Notes under the pieces: generated by a model
Told to the model about the DNA's origin: nothing
The model's database searches: none
The model's input: only the letters and a program-made list of their open reading frames with translations
Position numbers and translations under genes: made by a program
From: JBAOHV01 sp037045265
GTDB lineage: Bacteria; Actinomycetota; Acidimicrobiia; Acidimicrobiales; Microtrichaceae
DNA length: 64,000 nucleotides
Direction of reading: 5' to 3'
NCBI GenBank assembly: GCA_037045265.1
Contig: JBAOHV010000025.1
Location: 124,001 to 188,000 of the forward strand
Shown here: positions 28,092-37,900 of the stretch, in pieces
Position numbering within the stretch: the first letter of the stretch is position 1
How the letters are laid out: each line of letters begins with the position of its first letter

Positions 28092-28457
28092 TCAGTACTC
28101 GCGTCGCCAGGCTCCGGGTACCCCGTCCGGGTCGATCTGGCCCCCGAGCCACGCCTCGTCGTCGGGTGCCGTGACCGGCTCCGGCACTGCTTCGTCGAGC
28201 TGATCGGTCGTCGTGCGCTGGAGCGACAGGCGTTCGCGGATCGACCTGCGGCTCAGTTTGGGTCGCCCCACCGACTGGCGTCTGACCCCGCCCTTCTCGA
28301 GCGCGCAGGTGATGCACAGCGGTGGGCGTGAGGTCCCGAAGGGGAACACGACGCATTCGTGGCAGAACTGGTGACCACACTCACCGCAGATCTGTTCTCC
28401 GAGTGTCATCGGATGCTTCACGCACGAGAAGGACACGTCTGGCGCCATCGGTTCCAT
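28092..28457 (-). CDS. Small zinc-finger protein (B-box-like)
   Basis: The 121-residue protein has a cluster of zinc ligands in its first 50 residues: SCVKHPMTLGEQICGECGHQ, then FCHECVVFPFG and LCITCALEKGG. The spacing C-x2-H ... C-x2-C ... C-x2-C ... C-x2-C suggests two metal ions, as in B-box and related treble-clef fingers. The rest is charged and probably flexible (RRSIRERLSLQRTTTDQLDE). No membrane helix follows, unlike the rhomboid-linked relatives. The start ATG 28457 is chosen because it precedes the finger directly; an upstream start at 28523 would overlap purB. It converges with the DprE2-like gene. Function unknown. Confidence 0.6.
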   Translation of the reverse strand: MEPMAPDVSFSCVKHPMTLGEQICGECGHQFCHECVVFPFGTSRPPLCITCALEKGGVRRQSVGRPKLSRRSIRERLSLQRTTTDQLDEAVPEPVTAPDDEAWLGGQIDPDGVPGAWRREY

Positions 28458-28506
28458 GTGCCCGATGTCGGCAGACCGGGGGTTCCCCTTGAGCCAGAAT
28501 GCAAGA

Positions 28507-29932
28507 GTGACAGCCGTCCCCAACGTCCTCGCGTCCCGCTACGCCAGCCCCGAGATGTCCGAGGTCTTCTCGGCCGAGCACAAGGTCCGCCTGGAGCGTC
28601 GACTGTGGATCGCCGTCATGAAGGCCCAGCGCGATCTGGGCATCGACGTCCCGGCCGAAGCGATCGCCGCGTACGAAGCGGTCGTCGACGACGTCGACCT
28701 GGCATCGATCGATGCGCGGGAACGGATCACCCGCCACGACGTGAAGGCCCGCCTCGAGGAGTTCTCGGACCTCGCCGGCCACGAGCACGCCCACAAGGGG
28801 ATGACTTCGCGTGACCTGACCGAGAACGTCGAACAGCTCCAGGTGCGCACGGCCCTGGGAATCCTTCACACCCGCGCTGTTGCCGCTCTGGTGCGTCTCG
28901 CCGATCTGGCGGTGATCCACAGCCGCACCGTCATCGTCGGGCGCAGCCACAACGTCGCTGCGCAGGCGACCACGCTGGGCAAGCGGTTCGCGAACCACGG
29001 TGAGGAACTGCTCGTCGCGGTGCAACGCCTCGAGGACCTGCTGGCCCGCTACCCGCTCCGCGGCCTCAAGGGTCCGGTCGGCACCCAGCAGGACCAACTG
29101 GACCTGCTCGACGGAGACATCGAACGGATGGAAGCGCTCGAAGCTGCCGTCGCCGCCTACCTGGGGTTCGACGACCTGCTGACCAACGTCGGCCAGATCT
29201 ACCCCCGGTCGCTCGACCTGGATGTGGTCGCAGCGCTGGTGCAGCTGGTCTCCGGACCGTCCTCGCTGGCCACGACCCTGCGGCTCATGGCCGGCAACGA
29301 GCTTGTCACCGAAGGGTTCCGCCCCGGTCAGGTCGGGTCCTCGGCCATGCCGCACAAGATGAACGCCCGCAGCTGCGAGCGGATCAACGGGTTCCGGGTC
29401 ATCCTCAACGGTCACCTGACCATGGCATCGGGCATGGCAGGTGAGCAGTGGAACGAGGGCGACGTGTCCTGTTCGGTAGTGCGTCGGGTGCTGCTGCCGG
29501 ACGCGGCACTTCGCCGCCGACGGAGCCTTCCAGACACTGCTCGACGTGCTCGGCGGGTTCGGTGCATACCCGGCGGTGATCGAGCGCGAGCTCCGCCGCT
29601 ACCTGCCGTTCCTGGCCACCACCAAGGTCCTGATGGCGGCAGTCCGTGCAGGTGTGGGCCGAGAAGTGGCCCACGAGGTGATCAAGGAGCACGCGGTGGC
29701 GGTCGCTCTGGAGATGCGCGAACGCGGCAGCGAGGGCAACGATCTGATCGAACGGCTGGCGGCTGATGACCGCCTGGGACTCGACGCCGCGGCGCTGGCC
29801 GAGGCGATGGGCGAGCCGCTCGGGTTCGTCGGCAACGCCGAGGCACAGGTCGCTTCGTTCGCTTACCGAGTGGGCGAGTTGGCAGCGCGTCACCCCGACG
29901 CGGTCACCTACAGCGGAGAGGCCATCCTGTGA
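28507..29932 (+). CDS. purB: Adenylosuccinate lyase (one frame break)
   Basis: PurB cleaves fumarate from SAICAR and from adenylosuccinate, so it serves twice in the pathway. It starts VLASRYASPEMSEVFSAEHK, then FSDLAGHEHAHKGMTSRDLT (the His-x-His and TSxD region) and IVGRSHNVAAQATTLGKRFA. The flexible signature loop is GQVGSSAMPHKMNARSCERI. One inserted C near 29505 breaks the frame; the text then reads FAADGAFQTLLDVLGGFGAY and AHEVIKEHAVAVALEM. About 474 residues after repair. GTG 28507 has the conserved short lead. Its stop overlaps the purC GTG. Confidence 0.95.
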
Positions 29933-30790
29933 GCACCTTGTCAGCAGTGCCCGATCTGGGGCTAACCCACCTGCACCGTGGCAAGGTTCGCGACCTGTTC
30001 GACGCCGGTGACGACAGGCTCGTCATGGTCGCTTCGGACCGGCTCTCGGCCTTCGACGTCGTCATGGCCGAGCCGGTGCCCGACAAGGGCCGGGTCCTGA
30101 CCGCCATGTCGGTCGCCTGGTTCGACGAGTTGTCGGACCTGATCGGCAACCATCTGATCTCGGCCGACGTGGCCGATCTTCCCGAGTCGGCCCAGCTACC
30201 CGAGCTGGCCGGAAGGGTCATGCTCTGTCGCCGAGCGAGGATGCTGCCCATCGAGTGCATCGTGCGGGGCTTCGTCACCGGTTCGGCGTGGAAGGAGTAC
30301 CGCCGCGAAGGGACCATCCACGACATGGCGGTCGCCCCGGGCCTGATCGAGGCGGACCGGCTCACCGAACCGCTCTTCACGCCATCGACGAAGGCCGCGG
30401 TAGGGGACCATGACGAGAACATCAGCTTCGACCGCGCCGTCGAGCTCGTGGGCGGTGACCTTGCCGAGCGCGCGCTGGGAAGCGAGCCTGGCCATGTACC
30501 GCTTCGCTGCCGAGCGGGCCGAGGCGGCGGGCTTCCTCCTGGCCGACACCAAGTTCGAGCTGGGCCTGGTGGACGACGGCGAGGGCGGCGAGACGCTCGT
30601 GCTCGCCGACGAGGTCCTCACGCCCGACTCGTCACGGTTCTGGGCGGTCGACGACTGGGCCCCAGGCTCCACTCCGCAGGGGTTCGACAAGCAGCCGGTA
30701 CGGGACTTCCTGGAGTCGCTCGGGTGGGACAAACGTCCGCCCGCACCGCCGCTGCCGGTCGACGTTGTCGCGGCGACCGCGTCGCGCTGA
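29929..30790 (+). CDS. purC: SAICAR synthase (one frame break)
   Basis: PurC couples CAIR with aspartate using ATP. It begins LTHLHRGKVRDLFDAGDDRL with the GKVRD phosphate loop, then MVASDRLSAFDVVMAEPVPD. RARMLPIECIVRGFVTGSAW is the family signature, and GDHDENISFDRAVELVGGDL the nucleotide region. One inserted C near 30477 breaks the frame before WEASLAMYRFAAERAEAAGF. LLADTKFELGLVDDG and LADEVLTPDSSRFW close the active site. About 286 residues. GTG 29929 overlaps the purB stop. Confidence 0.95.
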
Positions 30791-30843
30791 CCGCGAGGCC
30801 TACGAGCGCATCTGTGGCCGGTCGCTCGATAGCTGGCCCGGCG

Positions 30844-30878
30844 CCTGATCGGCCCTCCGGGGCCCCTGATCGGCCCTC
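30844..30878. repeat. 14-base direct repeat in the purC-purS gap
   Basis: CCTGATCGGCCCTC occurs at 30844-30857 and again at 30865-30878, a period of 21 bases. The bases between can pair as GGCCC-TCC-GGGGCC. It lies in the 142-base gap between purC and purS, which holds nothing else I can support. Confidence 0.55.
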
Positions 30879-30932
30879 TGAGGCTCTGGAGCGGGTGACG
30901 AGGGCGTCCGCCCGCTGTGACAGACTCGGCAC

Positions 30933-31190
30933 ATGACCTTCGACGTGGTGGTGTCAGTCAGCCTGCGTCCCGGGATCGCCGATCCTCAGGGTGCGACCAT
31001 CGAGCGAGCGCTTCCGGCGCTGGGATTCCAGGGCGTCGTGGGAGTCGGCGTAGGCAAGACGATCCGCTTCACCGTCGAGGCAGCTGACGAGGCGACCGCA
31101 CACGAGCTCGTCGAGGACATGTGCCACCGTTTCCTCACGAACCCGGTCATCGAAGACTCCGAGATCTCGCTGACCGCGGCGGTGGCCTGA
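30933..31190 (+). CDS. purS: FGAM synthase subunit PurS
   Basis: PurS is the small subunit that holds PurQ and PurL together in the three-part FGAM synthase. The 85-residue protein reads FDVVVSVSLRPGIADPQGAT, then IERALPALGFQGVVGVGVGK and IRFTVEAADEATAHELVEDM, with the full family pattern. It ends DSEISLTAAVA. ATG 30933 is the start. It is one base from purQ, so the two are translated together. Confidence 0.95.
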   Translation: MTFDVVVSVSLRPGIADPQGATIERALPALGFQGVVGVGVGKTIRFTVEAADEATAHELVEDMCHRFLTNPVIEDSEISLTAAVA

Positions 31191-31191
31191 G

Positions 31192-31875
31192 ATGTCCGTC
31201 GAGGTGGCGGTGATCCGCTTCCCAGGGACCAACTGCGAGCTCGACGTCGCCGAGGCGGTCGAAGCCCTCGGCGCCACGGCACGGATCGTTTTCCATGACG
31301 AGACGACGCTCGGTGCAGCCGACGCCGTCGTCATAGCCGGGGGGTTCGCCCACGGCGACTACCTGCGTCCCGGCGCCATTGCCAGGTTCTCACCGATCAT
31401 GTCGGCCGTGAGCAAGTTCGCGGCAGAAGGTGCGCCGGTGGTCGGAATATGCAACGGCTTCCAGGTCCTGACCGAAGCGCACCTCCTGCCCGGTGCACTC
31501 CAGAAGAACGCAGGCCTCAAGTTCCACTGTGGGCCCAGCGTGCTGCGGGTCGAGTCGACCGACTCGGTGCTTACATCAGGAGCTTCGGTGGGCGACGAGC
31601 TTCGCATCCCGATCAACCACTTCGAAGGCAACTACACCTGCTCGCCCGAGACCCTCTCCCAGCTGCGTTCAGAGGACAGGATCATCGTCCGATATGTTGA
31701 GAATCCGAACGGGTCCATCGACGACATCGCCGGTATCTGCAACGAGGGTCGCAACGTCGTAGGCCTGATGCCGCACCCCGAGCGGGCGTGCAACGAGCTG
31801 CTCGGATCCACAGACGGAAAGATCATGCTGTCGTCCGTGCTGGCCGCAGCCGGAGCGGTCACGACCCCCGGCTGA
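31192..31875 (+). CDS. purQ: FGAM synthase glutaminase subunit PurQ
   Basis: PurQ releases ammonia from glutamine for PurL. The 227-residue class I glutamine amidotransferase begins VEVAVIRFPGTNCELDVAEA, then DAVVIAGGFAHGDYLRPGAI. The nucleophile elbow is VVGICNGFQVLTEAHLLPGA with the catalytic Cys. The His-x-Glu pair is in VVGLMPHPERACNELLG. It lies between purS and, after an opposing small gene, purL. Its last 17 bases overlap the end of that opposing gene. Confidence 0.96.
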   Translation: MSVEVAVIRFPGTNCELDVAEAVEALGATARIVFHDETTLGAADAVVIAGGFAHGDYLRPGAIARFSPIMSAVSKFAAEGAPVVGICNGFQVLTEAHLLPGALQKNAGLKFHCGPSVLRVESTDSVLTSGASVGDELRIPINHFEGNYTCSPETLSQLRSEDRIIVRYVENPNGSIDDIAGICNEGRNVVGLMPHPERACNELLGSTDGKIMLSSVLAAAGAVTTPG

Positions 31876-32272
31876 TACCTGCACGGCTGAGCACGGAGCT
31901 GGGAACGCCCACCTCGCGCCAGGCGGTCCACGAGATGCCCTTGCGCTCCCCATAGGCCTTGGCGGAACCGACGAACTGCTCCTCGAGAGCTGTCATGTCC
32001 ACCTCGGGTGCCTCGAGCCGCTGGAGCTCCTGGCTCAGGTCTATCCGCTCCTGAACCAGGGACAGCCGTCGCATCGGATCGGCGTTGGTCAGCTCGTCCT
32101 CGATGGCTGAAAGGCGAGTGGTAACCGATTCGACAGTTCGCCGACGACCGCGCTTGGGCTTTGAATCCTGAAGGGCCTCCAGATAGTTCCTGATCTGGCG
32201 CCCCTCGGAGCGCCCTGCGGCCATTGCGGCCTTGTGTTCAGGGGTGATGTTCTTCGGTCCACGCTGAGCCAT
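31859..32272 (-). CDS. Conserved actinobacterial-type hypothetical protein
   Basis: The 137-residue protein begins AQRGPKNITPEHKAAMAAGR and is strongly basic in its first 50 residues (KPKRGRRRTVESV). A predicted coiled coil follows (LSAIEDELTNADPMRRLSLV then QERIDLSQELQRLE). The end GISWTAWREVGVPSSVLSRA looks like a compact helical tail. The basic start and coiled coil could suggest nucleic-acid binding, but I do not recognise a family with a known role. It is encoded opposite to, and between, purQ and purL, overlapping the end of purQ by 17 bases. ATG 32272 lies directly downstream of a good promoter, which suggests a leaderless transcript. Confidence 0.6.
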   Translation of the reverse strand: MAQRGPKNITPEHKAAMAAGRSEGRQIRNYLEALQDSKPKRGRRRTVESVTTRLSAIEDELTNADPMRRLSLVQERIDLSQELQRLEAPEVDMTALEEQFVGSAKAYGERKGISWTAWREVGVPSSVLSRAGISRGS

Positions 32273-32278
32273 TGCGCA

Positions 32279-32307
32279 ATTCCACACCCTGCCAACAGTT
32301 TGTGCAA
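32279..32307 (-). promoter_or_regulatory. Promoter for the hypothetical gene at 31859-32272
   Basis: On the minus strand TTGCAC (32307-32302) is followed after 17 bases by TGGAAT (32284-32279). The distance from the -10 to ATG 32272 is 6 bases, so transcription would begin at the start codon. The match is five of six for the -35 and four of six for the -10. Confidence 0.4.
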
Positions 32308-32399
32308 CTACCCCCATGACGTCGCTCCATTTACGTCTTCGACCGGAGTGCGGGTTCGCCCTGCCGGGCCGGTCGCGGGGCTGCGGTAGCTTCCGGAGC

Positions 32400-34631
32400 A
32401 TGGCCGACGCAACGAACGACGAGCCCACGCACCGCGCGCTCGGGCTGACCGACGACGAGTTCGACCAGATCAGGAAGCGTCTCGGCAGGGAACCGAACCA
32501 CCTCGAGCTGGCGATGTACTCGGTCATGTGGTCGGAGCACTGCTCCTACAAGAGCTCGCGGATCCACCTCCGGCGCTTCCCGACCGAGGCTCCGTGGGTG
32601 CTGGTCGGGCCCGGCGAAGGCGCCGGCGTGGTCGACGTCGGTGACGGGATCGCAGCGGCGATCCGGATCGAGAGCCACAACCACCCCTCGGCGATCGAGC
32701 CCTACCAGGGTGCAGCGACCGGGGTGGGCGGCATCCTGCGTGACATCTTCTCCATGGGAGCGCGGCCCATAGCGGTCATGGACCCGCTGAGGTTCGGCCC
32801 GCTCGACGACGCCCGGTCCCGTTGGATCGCCGAAGGCGTCGTCTCGGGCATCTCCGGCTACGGCAACTCCGTCGGCGTGCCGACCATCGGTGGCGAAACC
32901 GTCTTCGACGAGTGCTACGCCGACAACCCGCTCGTGAACGTCCTCTGTCTAGGCCTCATGCCGACCGAGCGGCTGGTGCTGGGACGAGCCGAGGGCGTCG
33001 GCAACCTGGCGGTGCTGCTGGGCTCGACAACCGGCCGTGACGGCATCGGCGGCGTGTCCGTGCTTGCGTCGGCTGGTTTCTCCGACGACGAGTCTGACGC
33101 ACAGAAGCGCCCGAGCGTCCAGGTCGGCGACCCCTACGAGGAGAAGAGGCTGATCGAGGCTTGTCTGGAGCTGTTGGACCAGGGCCTAGCGGTGGGCGTG
33201 CAGGATCTGGGCGGCGCCGGGATCACCTGCGCAACAGCGGAGACCGCGGCCAAGGGCGGCGCCGGCATGGACGTGTTCGTCCAGCGCATCCCTCAGCGCG
33301 AGCCGGGCATGGAACCCTTCGAGATCATGACCTCGGAGTCCCAGGAGCGCATGCTCGCCATCGTCGAACCCGAGCGGCTGGACCAGGTGCTTGAGATCGC
33401 GAGGCGTTGGGAGATCCGCGCCGACCGTGATCGGCAAGGTCACCGACTCGGGCTGCCTGCGGGTGCTGAGAGATGAGGGCGGCGACGTGCTCGCCGACGT
33501 GCCCGCCAAGTCGCTCGAGGACGAGGCGCCGCTGTACGACCGGCCGCGTGCGCCGAGCCCGCCGACATGGCCGAGCGACGCGCCGACGGCGCCGGCATGC
33601 TGCCTGCCCCTGACGACGCGGGCTCCGATCTGTTGTCGATGCTCGTCGACACGTCCTGGGTTTCGAGCCAGTACGACCACATGCTGTTCCTCAACACCGT
33701 CGAAGGCCCGGGCGGCGACGCTGCGGTCCTGCGCCTCAAGCACCCCGACACGGGGGTCGACACTGGCCGGGGGCTGGCGGTCACGACCGACGGCAACCAC
33801 CTGTGGGCAGCTGTCGATCCGCGTCGGGCGGCGGCGATGACGGTGGCCGAGTCGGTGATGAACCTGGCGGTGGTCGGCGCCCGCCCCATCGCCCTGGTGA
33901 ACTGCCTCAACTTCGGCAACCCGGAGCATCCCGAGGTCATGTGGCAGCTGTCCGAGACGGTCGACGGGATGAGCGAGGCGCTCGTAGCGTTCGACGTCCC
34001 TTGCATCGGCGGCAACGTGAGCCTCTACAACGAGAGCCGCGGACAGGACATCGATCCCACGCCGATCGTCGGAGTCCTGGGCATGGTCGATCGTCTCGAC
34101 AACCGCCCGCCGGGAGTGCGTCTGGTCGACGGCGGGCGCTTGCTGCTGGTTGGCGAGACCGTGCCGGAGCTCTCCGGTTCGCAATGGGCGGCAGACCGCG
34201 GGCACCGTGGGCGGGGCACCCTGCCTACGCTCGACCTGGATGCGGTGGCTTCAGTTGCTGGCGTCGTGCGCGAGCTCGTCGGCGCCGGCCTGGTGCTGGG
34301 GGCGCACGACGTGTCGCGTGGTGGAGTCGCCCTGGCTCTCGCCGAGATGGCGGTGCGTTCCGGAGTCGGCTTCAGCGTCGCTCGCATGGCCGATCATGCA
34401 GCGCTCTTCTCGGAGTCGTCGGGGCGTGCACTGCTGTGTGTCGCACCCGATCAGCTGCGGGCGGTGCTCGATGTGCTCGAGGCGAACGGGGTGCCCAACA
34501 GCCGGATCGGTGCGGCAGGTGGGGACCGCCTGGTGATCAAAGACCATCTGGACATCGCGCTGGGGGACGCTGTGGCGGCTCACCGCGACCGGCTCCCGGA
34601 GGCACTGGGATCGGGAACGACCCAGGGCTGA
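32400..34631 (+). CDS. purL: FGAM synthase large subunit PurL (two frame breaks)
   Basis: PurL converts FGAR to FGAM using ATP and ammonia from PurQ. It is the small, actinobacterial/Bacillus type, about 742 residues. It reads YSVMWSEHCSYKSSRIHLRR (with the conserved His), AIRIESHNHPSAIEPYQGAA and TGVGGILRDIFSMGARPIAV. SGYGNSVGVPTIGGETVFDE follows, and in the second half NCLNFGNPEHPEVMWQLSET and GVPCIGG-like VPCIGGNVSLYNE. Frame breaks lie near 33425 (one extra base) and near 33550. ATG 32400 has GGAG 4 bases upstream and also TAGCTT at 32387-32392, a possible leaderless -10. Confidence 0.95.
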
Positions 34632-34699
34632 CACCCGAGCGGGGCGACGACGCACCTTGCGCCCCGCCCGATACCATGTCCGCCGGGCCGAGGAGATCG

Positions 34700-36913
34700 A
34701 TGACCATCGCGTGTGCGGCCAGATGCCGCCCCAAGTCGAGGATCGCAGGCACGGGCCTGATCGTCCTCGTGCTGGTGGCGCTGTTGACCTCGTGCCTCGG
34801 TCCGAGCGATCCCGATCCGACCGGCAACAACCCGTTCGGGTCGCTCGACTCGATGGTGGCTGACGGTGACGGTGTGCGTGTGCGTGGCTGGGCGATCGAC
34901 CCCAGCACGGCCGAGCCGGTTACCGTGAGCGCTTGGCGAGACGGCAAGCGCGTCGACGCCGTCGCGAACCTCGAGCGCCCCGATGTCGGCCAGGTCTACC
35001 CGGGCTCCGGAGCTCGTCACGGTTTCGACTTCCGCTACGGCGGTCTAGCGCCCGGAACCCACACGATCTGCGTAGCCGTGGACAACGTCGGGCCGGGTGA
35101 GCACACCCGTGTGCTCGGTTGTGCCGACGTGAACGTCACCTGGAGTCCGCACGGCCGGTGGGACGAGCTGAGCGTCGCCGACGGCCGGGCTCGTGTCGCT
35201 GGCTGGGCCCGCGACCCGGACTCGTCGGCACCGATCCAGGTCGGCGTGGTCCTCGACTCCGCGCTCGTATCGGTGGTGCGGGCCGGCCTGGACGCGTCGG
35301 TGGTTCCGTCGGCGACGGATCTGGGTGCCGGCCGTGGGTTCGCACTGGAGTTCCCTGCTGCGCCCGGCCAGCACGAGGTCTGCGTGGTGATGGGAAACGT
35401 CGGCCATGGGGTCGACACCTGGCTCGACTGTCGCAAGCTGCAGGTTCCCGAGCCGGCACCCGACCGGCGCCCGGTCGGCTCGTTGTCCTCGGTCCAACCG
35501 GCGAGCCGAACTTCGGTACGGGTGCGCGGCAGCGCTGCCGATCCCGACACGACCGGTTCGGTCCAGGTCAGCCTGCGTGTCAGAGGAGCGGGTGCCGATC
35601 GAACCGTCACCACAGCTACCGGTGCGGGTGGCGAGTTCGACGTGACGGTGACCGGCTTGCGCGACGGTTCCCACAGCCTCTGCCCGGTGATCGGCGACGT
35701 GGCGACCGTTCCGTCGTGGCCGGGAGCGACCACGGGTGACCGGGTCCTGCCCTGCGGCTCGGCTGTCCTGGGAGTCGACGGGCTCGGTACGACCGGCGCA
35801 CCGACGCTGACCGGCAGCGTCGGCCCACCAGCAGGTCACACCAACGAGCGAGTCGATCGCGACGGCGGGATCAGCGTCGAGTTGTACGACGGCACGGTGC
35901 TCTGGCTCTTCGGCGACAGCCTCGAACGCGACGCCGCCGGCAACGACCTGTACTTCGTGCACAACTCTGCGGCGCTGGCCGCCTCGTCGGAGCCGGCGGT
36001 GACCCGCGATGCGGTTGTCGGCGGAGCGCCCGTCGAGTTCGTCACCCCGTCCGCCCAACACGCCGCTGCAATGGGATGTCCCCCGGATCGCCCGGTCAGC
36101 GGTCTCTGGCCCATGTCCGCATCGGCCGGTGCGCGGACCGGATCGACACAACGGGTGATCGCCTTTTTCGCCAACATGTGCATGGGCGGCCCCGGCGAGT
36201 TCGAGGATCGTGGCGTCGCCGTCGTCGAGTGGACCTACAGGGTCGGATCGACGCAGCCCGGTTCGGTCCTAACCGGAACGGTCATCGAGGACTTCCTCTT
36301 CGACGTGGACAGCCCTGAATGGGGCAGCGCCTCGTGGACCCGCTCCGAGAGCGGCCACGACATGGTCTACGGCTACGACTGCGGTTCGCCGGAACCGACT
36401 GGTTCTGTCCAGTTCCCCAACGAGTGGGGAAGCTGCACGGTCGGCCGGGTGGCTGCTGTGGACGTGGACGACGGTTCCGCGTGGCAGTGGTGGAACGGAT
36501 CGAGCTGGAGCACCGACCCAGCTGCGGCGGCATCGATGTTGGGCATTCCGGATCCGTCCCCGACTACCGACTCCAAGGCGCCGGTCGCAGCGTTCAACGT
36601 CGCCTGGGACCCTGCCCTGGACCGCTTCGTGATGGCCTACAGCCCGTGGCCGGGATACACCAGCGAGGTCATGTTGCGCGTGGCCCGTACGCCGACCGGC
36701 CCGTGGAGCGAGCCGGTGTCGATCGCCATGTCGGGTTGTCAGGACAGCATCGGCCCGGTCGGCTACTTCTGCTACGCCGCAGGTGCACACACAGCCCTCG
36801 GCACCCCCGGCCAGATCGGACTGGGCCTCTACGACCAGCTGGTCTCGGCGGCACCGTTGCGCGGCTCCTATCGCTACACGAGGGTGCCCTTCGTGGTGTC
36901 GGCACTCGGCTGA
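34700..36913 (+). CDS. Secreted lipoprotein with three beta-rich repeats and a DUF4185-like domain
   Basis: The 737-residue protein starts at ATG 34700 with AGGAG 5 bases upstream. A signal sequence (GTGLIVLVLVALLTSC) ends in the lipobox LLTSC, so it is probably a lipoprotein. Three repeats of about 105 residues follow, opening FGSLDSMVADGDGVRVRGWA, WDELSVADGRARVAGWARDP and GSLSSVQPASRTSVRVRGSA; each has a Cys pair near its end (TICVAVDNVGPGEHTRVLGC). Residues from about 350 form a domain with ELYDGTVLWLFGDSLERDA and MVYGYDCGSPEPTGS, which resembles DUF4185/DUF5005 glycosidase-like propellers. It may bind or trim an external glycan. It lies between purL and gluQ and is not a purine gene. Confidence 0.7.
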   Translation: MTIACAARCRPKSRIAGTGLIVLVLVALLTSCLGPSDPDPTGNNPFGSLDSMVADGDGVRVRGWAIDPSTAEPVTVSAWRDGKRVDAVANLERPDVGQVYPGSGARHGFDFRYGGLAPGTHTICVAVDNVGPGEHTRVLGCADVNVTWSPHGRWDELSVADGRARVAGWARDPDSSAPIQVGVVLDSALVSVVRAGLDASVVPSATDLGAGRGFALEFPAAPGQHEVCVVMGNVGHGVDTWLDCRKLQVPEPAPDRRPVGSLSSVQPASRTSVRVRGSAADPDTTGSVQVSLRVRGAGADRTVTTATGAGGEFDVTVTGLRDGSHSLCPVIGDVATVPSWPGATTGDRVLPCGSAVLGVDGLGTTGAPTLTGSVGPPAGHTNERVDRDGGISVELYDGTVLWLFGDSLERDAAGNDLYFVHNSAALAASSEPAVTRDAVVGGAPVEFVTPSAQHAAAMGCPPDRPVSGLWPMSASAGARTGSTQRVIAFFANMCMGGPGEFEDRGVAVVEWTYRVGSTQPGSVLTGTVIEDFLFDVDSPEWGSASWTRSESGHDMVYGYDCGSPEPTGSVQFPNEWGSCTVGRVAAVDVDDGSAWQWWNGSSWSTDPAAAASMLGIPDPSPTTDSKAPVAAFNVAWDPALDRFVMAYSPWPGYTSEVMLRVARTPTGPWSEPVSIAMSGCQDSIGPVGYFCYAAGAHTALGTPGQIGLGLYDQLVSAAPLRGSYRYTRVPFVVSALG

Positions 36914-36970
36914 TCGGGACGTGGTCGAACCGGCCCAGGTCGACGATGGTCGCGGTGGGATGCTGCGGAG

Positions 36971-37867
36971 GTGACCACCGGCCGATTCGCACCCAGTCCG
37001 TCGGGTGACCTGCATCTGGGCAACCTGCGCACAGCGCTGCTCGCGTGGTGCTTCGCCCGACACTCCGGCGGGCGGTTCCTGATCAGGGTCGAGGACCTGA
37101 CCACCGGCGCAGAGCCGCGCCGGACCACCGAGATGCTGGAGGACCTGGCTGCCGTCGGCATCGATCACGACCCGCCGATCGTCTTCCAGTCGGAACGCAG
37201 GATCCGCTACGACGAGGTCGTCGACCGACTGACCGAGGCCGGTCTGACCTACCCCTGCTACTGCTCCCGTCGCGACATCCGCGAGGCGGCGTCCGCTCCG
37301 CACGGTCCCCCGATCGAGGGTGGCTATCCCGGAACCTGCCGGGACCTGTCGGACTCCGAGCTCGCCGAACGAAGGTCCCACGGCCGCCCTCCGGCGCTGC
37401 GGATGCGTGCCGGCAACGCGACCGTCGCCGTGTCGGACCGGCTGCTCGGACCGATCGGCGGTCCCGTGGACGACTTCGTGGTCCGTCGGGCAGACGGAGT
37501 CGCCGCCTACAACCTGGCGGTGGTCGTCGACGACGCCGACCAGGGGATCGACCAGGTTGTCCGTGGGGACGATCTGGTCGAGACGACTGCACGCCAGGTG
37601 CTGCTGCAGCATGTTCTCGACCTGGCGACACCGGAGTACGTGCACGTTCCCTTGGTCCTCGGGCCCGACGGCGAGCGTCTGGCCAAGCGCCACGGTGCGG
37701 TGACGCTGCGGGAGCAGATTGCGGCGGGCCGCACCAGCGCGCAGGTCGTGGGGGCGCTCGCCGCGTCGTGCGGCCTCGGGTCGCCGGACGAGGCGCTCGA
37801 CGCCGCGACGGTGCTCTCCCGCTTCGATCCCGATGCCCTCGAGATCAGCAGCAGGGTGCCCGACTGA
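36971..37867 (+). CDS. gluQ: Glutamyl-Q tRNA(Asp) synthetase
   Basis: GluQ (YadB) attaches glutamate to the queuosine base of tRNA-Asp. It is a truncated glutamyl-tRNA synthetase core of 298 residues with no anticodon domain. It reads GRFAPSPSGDLHLGNLRTAL with the HIGH-like HLGN, then LIRVEDLTTGAEPRRTTEML. A zinc site is formed by YPCYCSRRDIREAA and YPGTCRDLSDSE. VRRADGVAAYNLAVVVDDAD follows, and the KMSKS-like loop is GERLAKRHGAV. GTG 36971 is the start. Full-length GltX could look similar but would be about 480 residues with a C-terminal domain. Confidence 0.85.
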   Translation: MTTGRFAPSPSGDLHLGNLRTALLAWCFARHSGGRFLIRVEDLTTGAEPRRTTEMLEDLAAVGIDHDPPIVFQSERRIRYDEVVDRLTEAGLTYPCYCSRRDIREAASAPHGPPIEGGYPGTCRDLSDSELAERRSHGRPPALRMRAGNATVAVSDRLLGPIGGPVDDFVVRRADGVAAYNLAVVVDDADQGIDQVVRGDDLVETTARQVLLQHVLDLATPEYVHVPLVLGPDGERLAKRHGAVTLREQIAAGRTSAQVVGALAASCGLGSPDEALDAATVLSRFDPDALEISSRVPD

Positions 37868-37900
37868 GTCACCTTCGGTGGGATGTGCCACGATGGGCCG

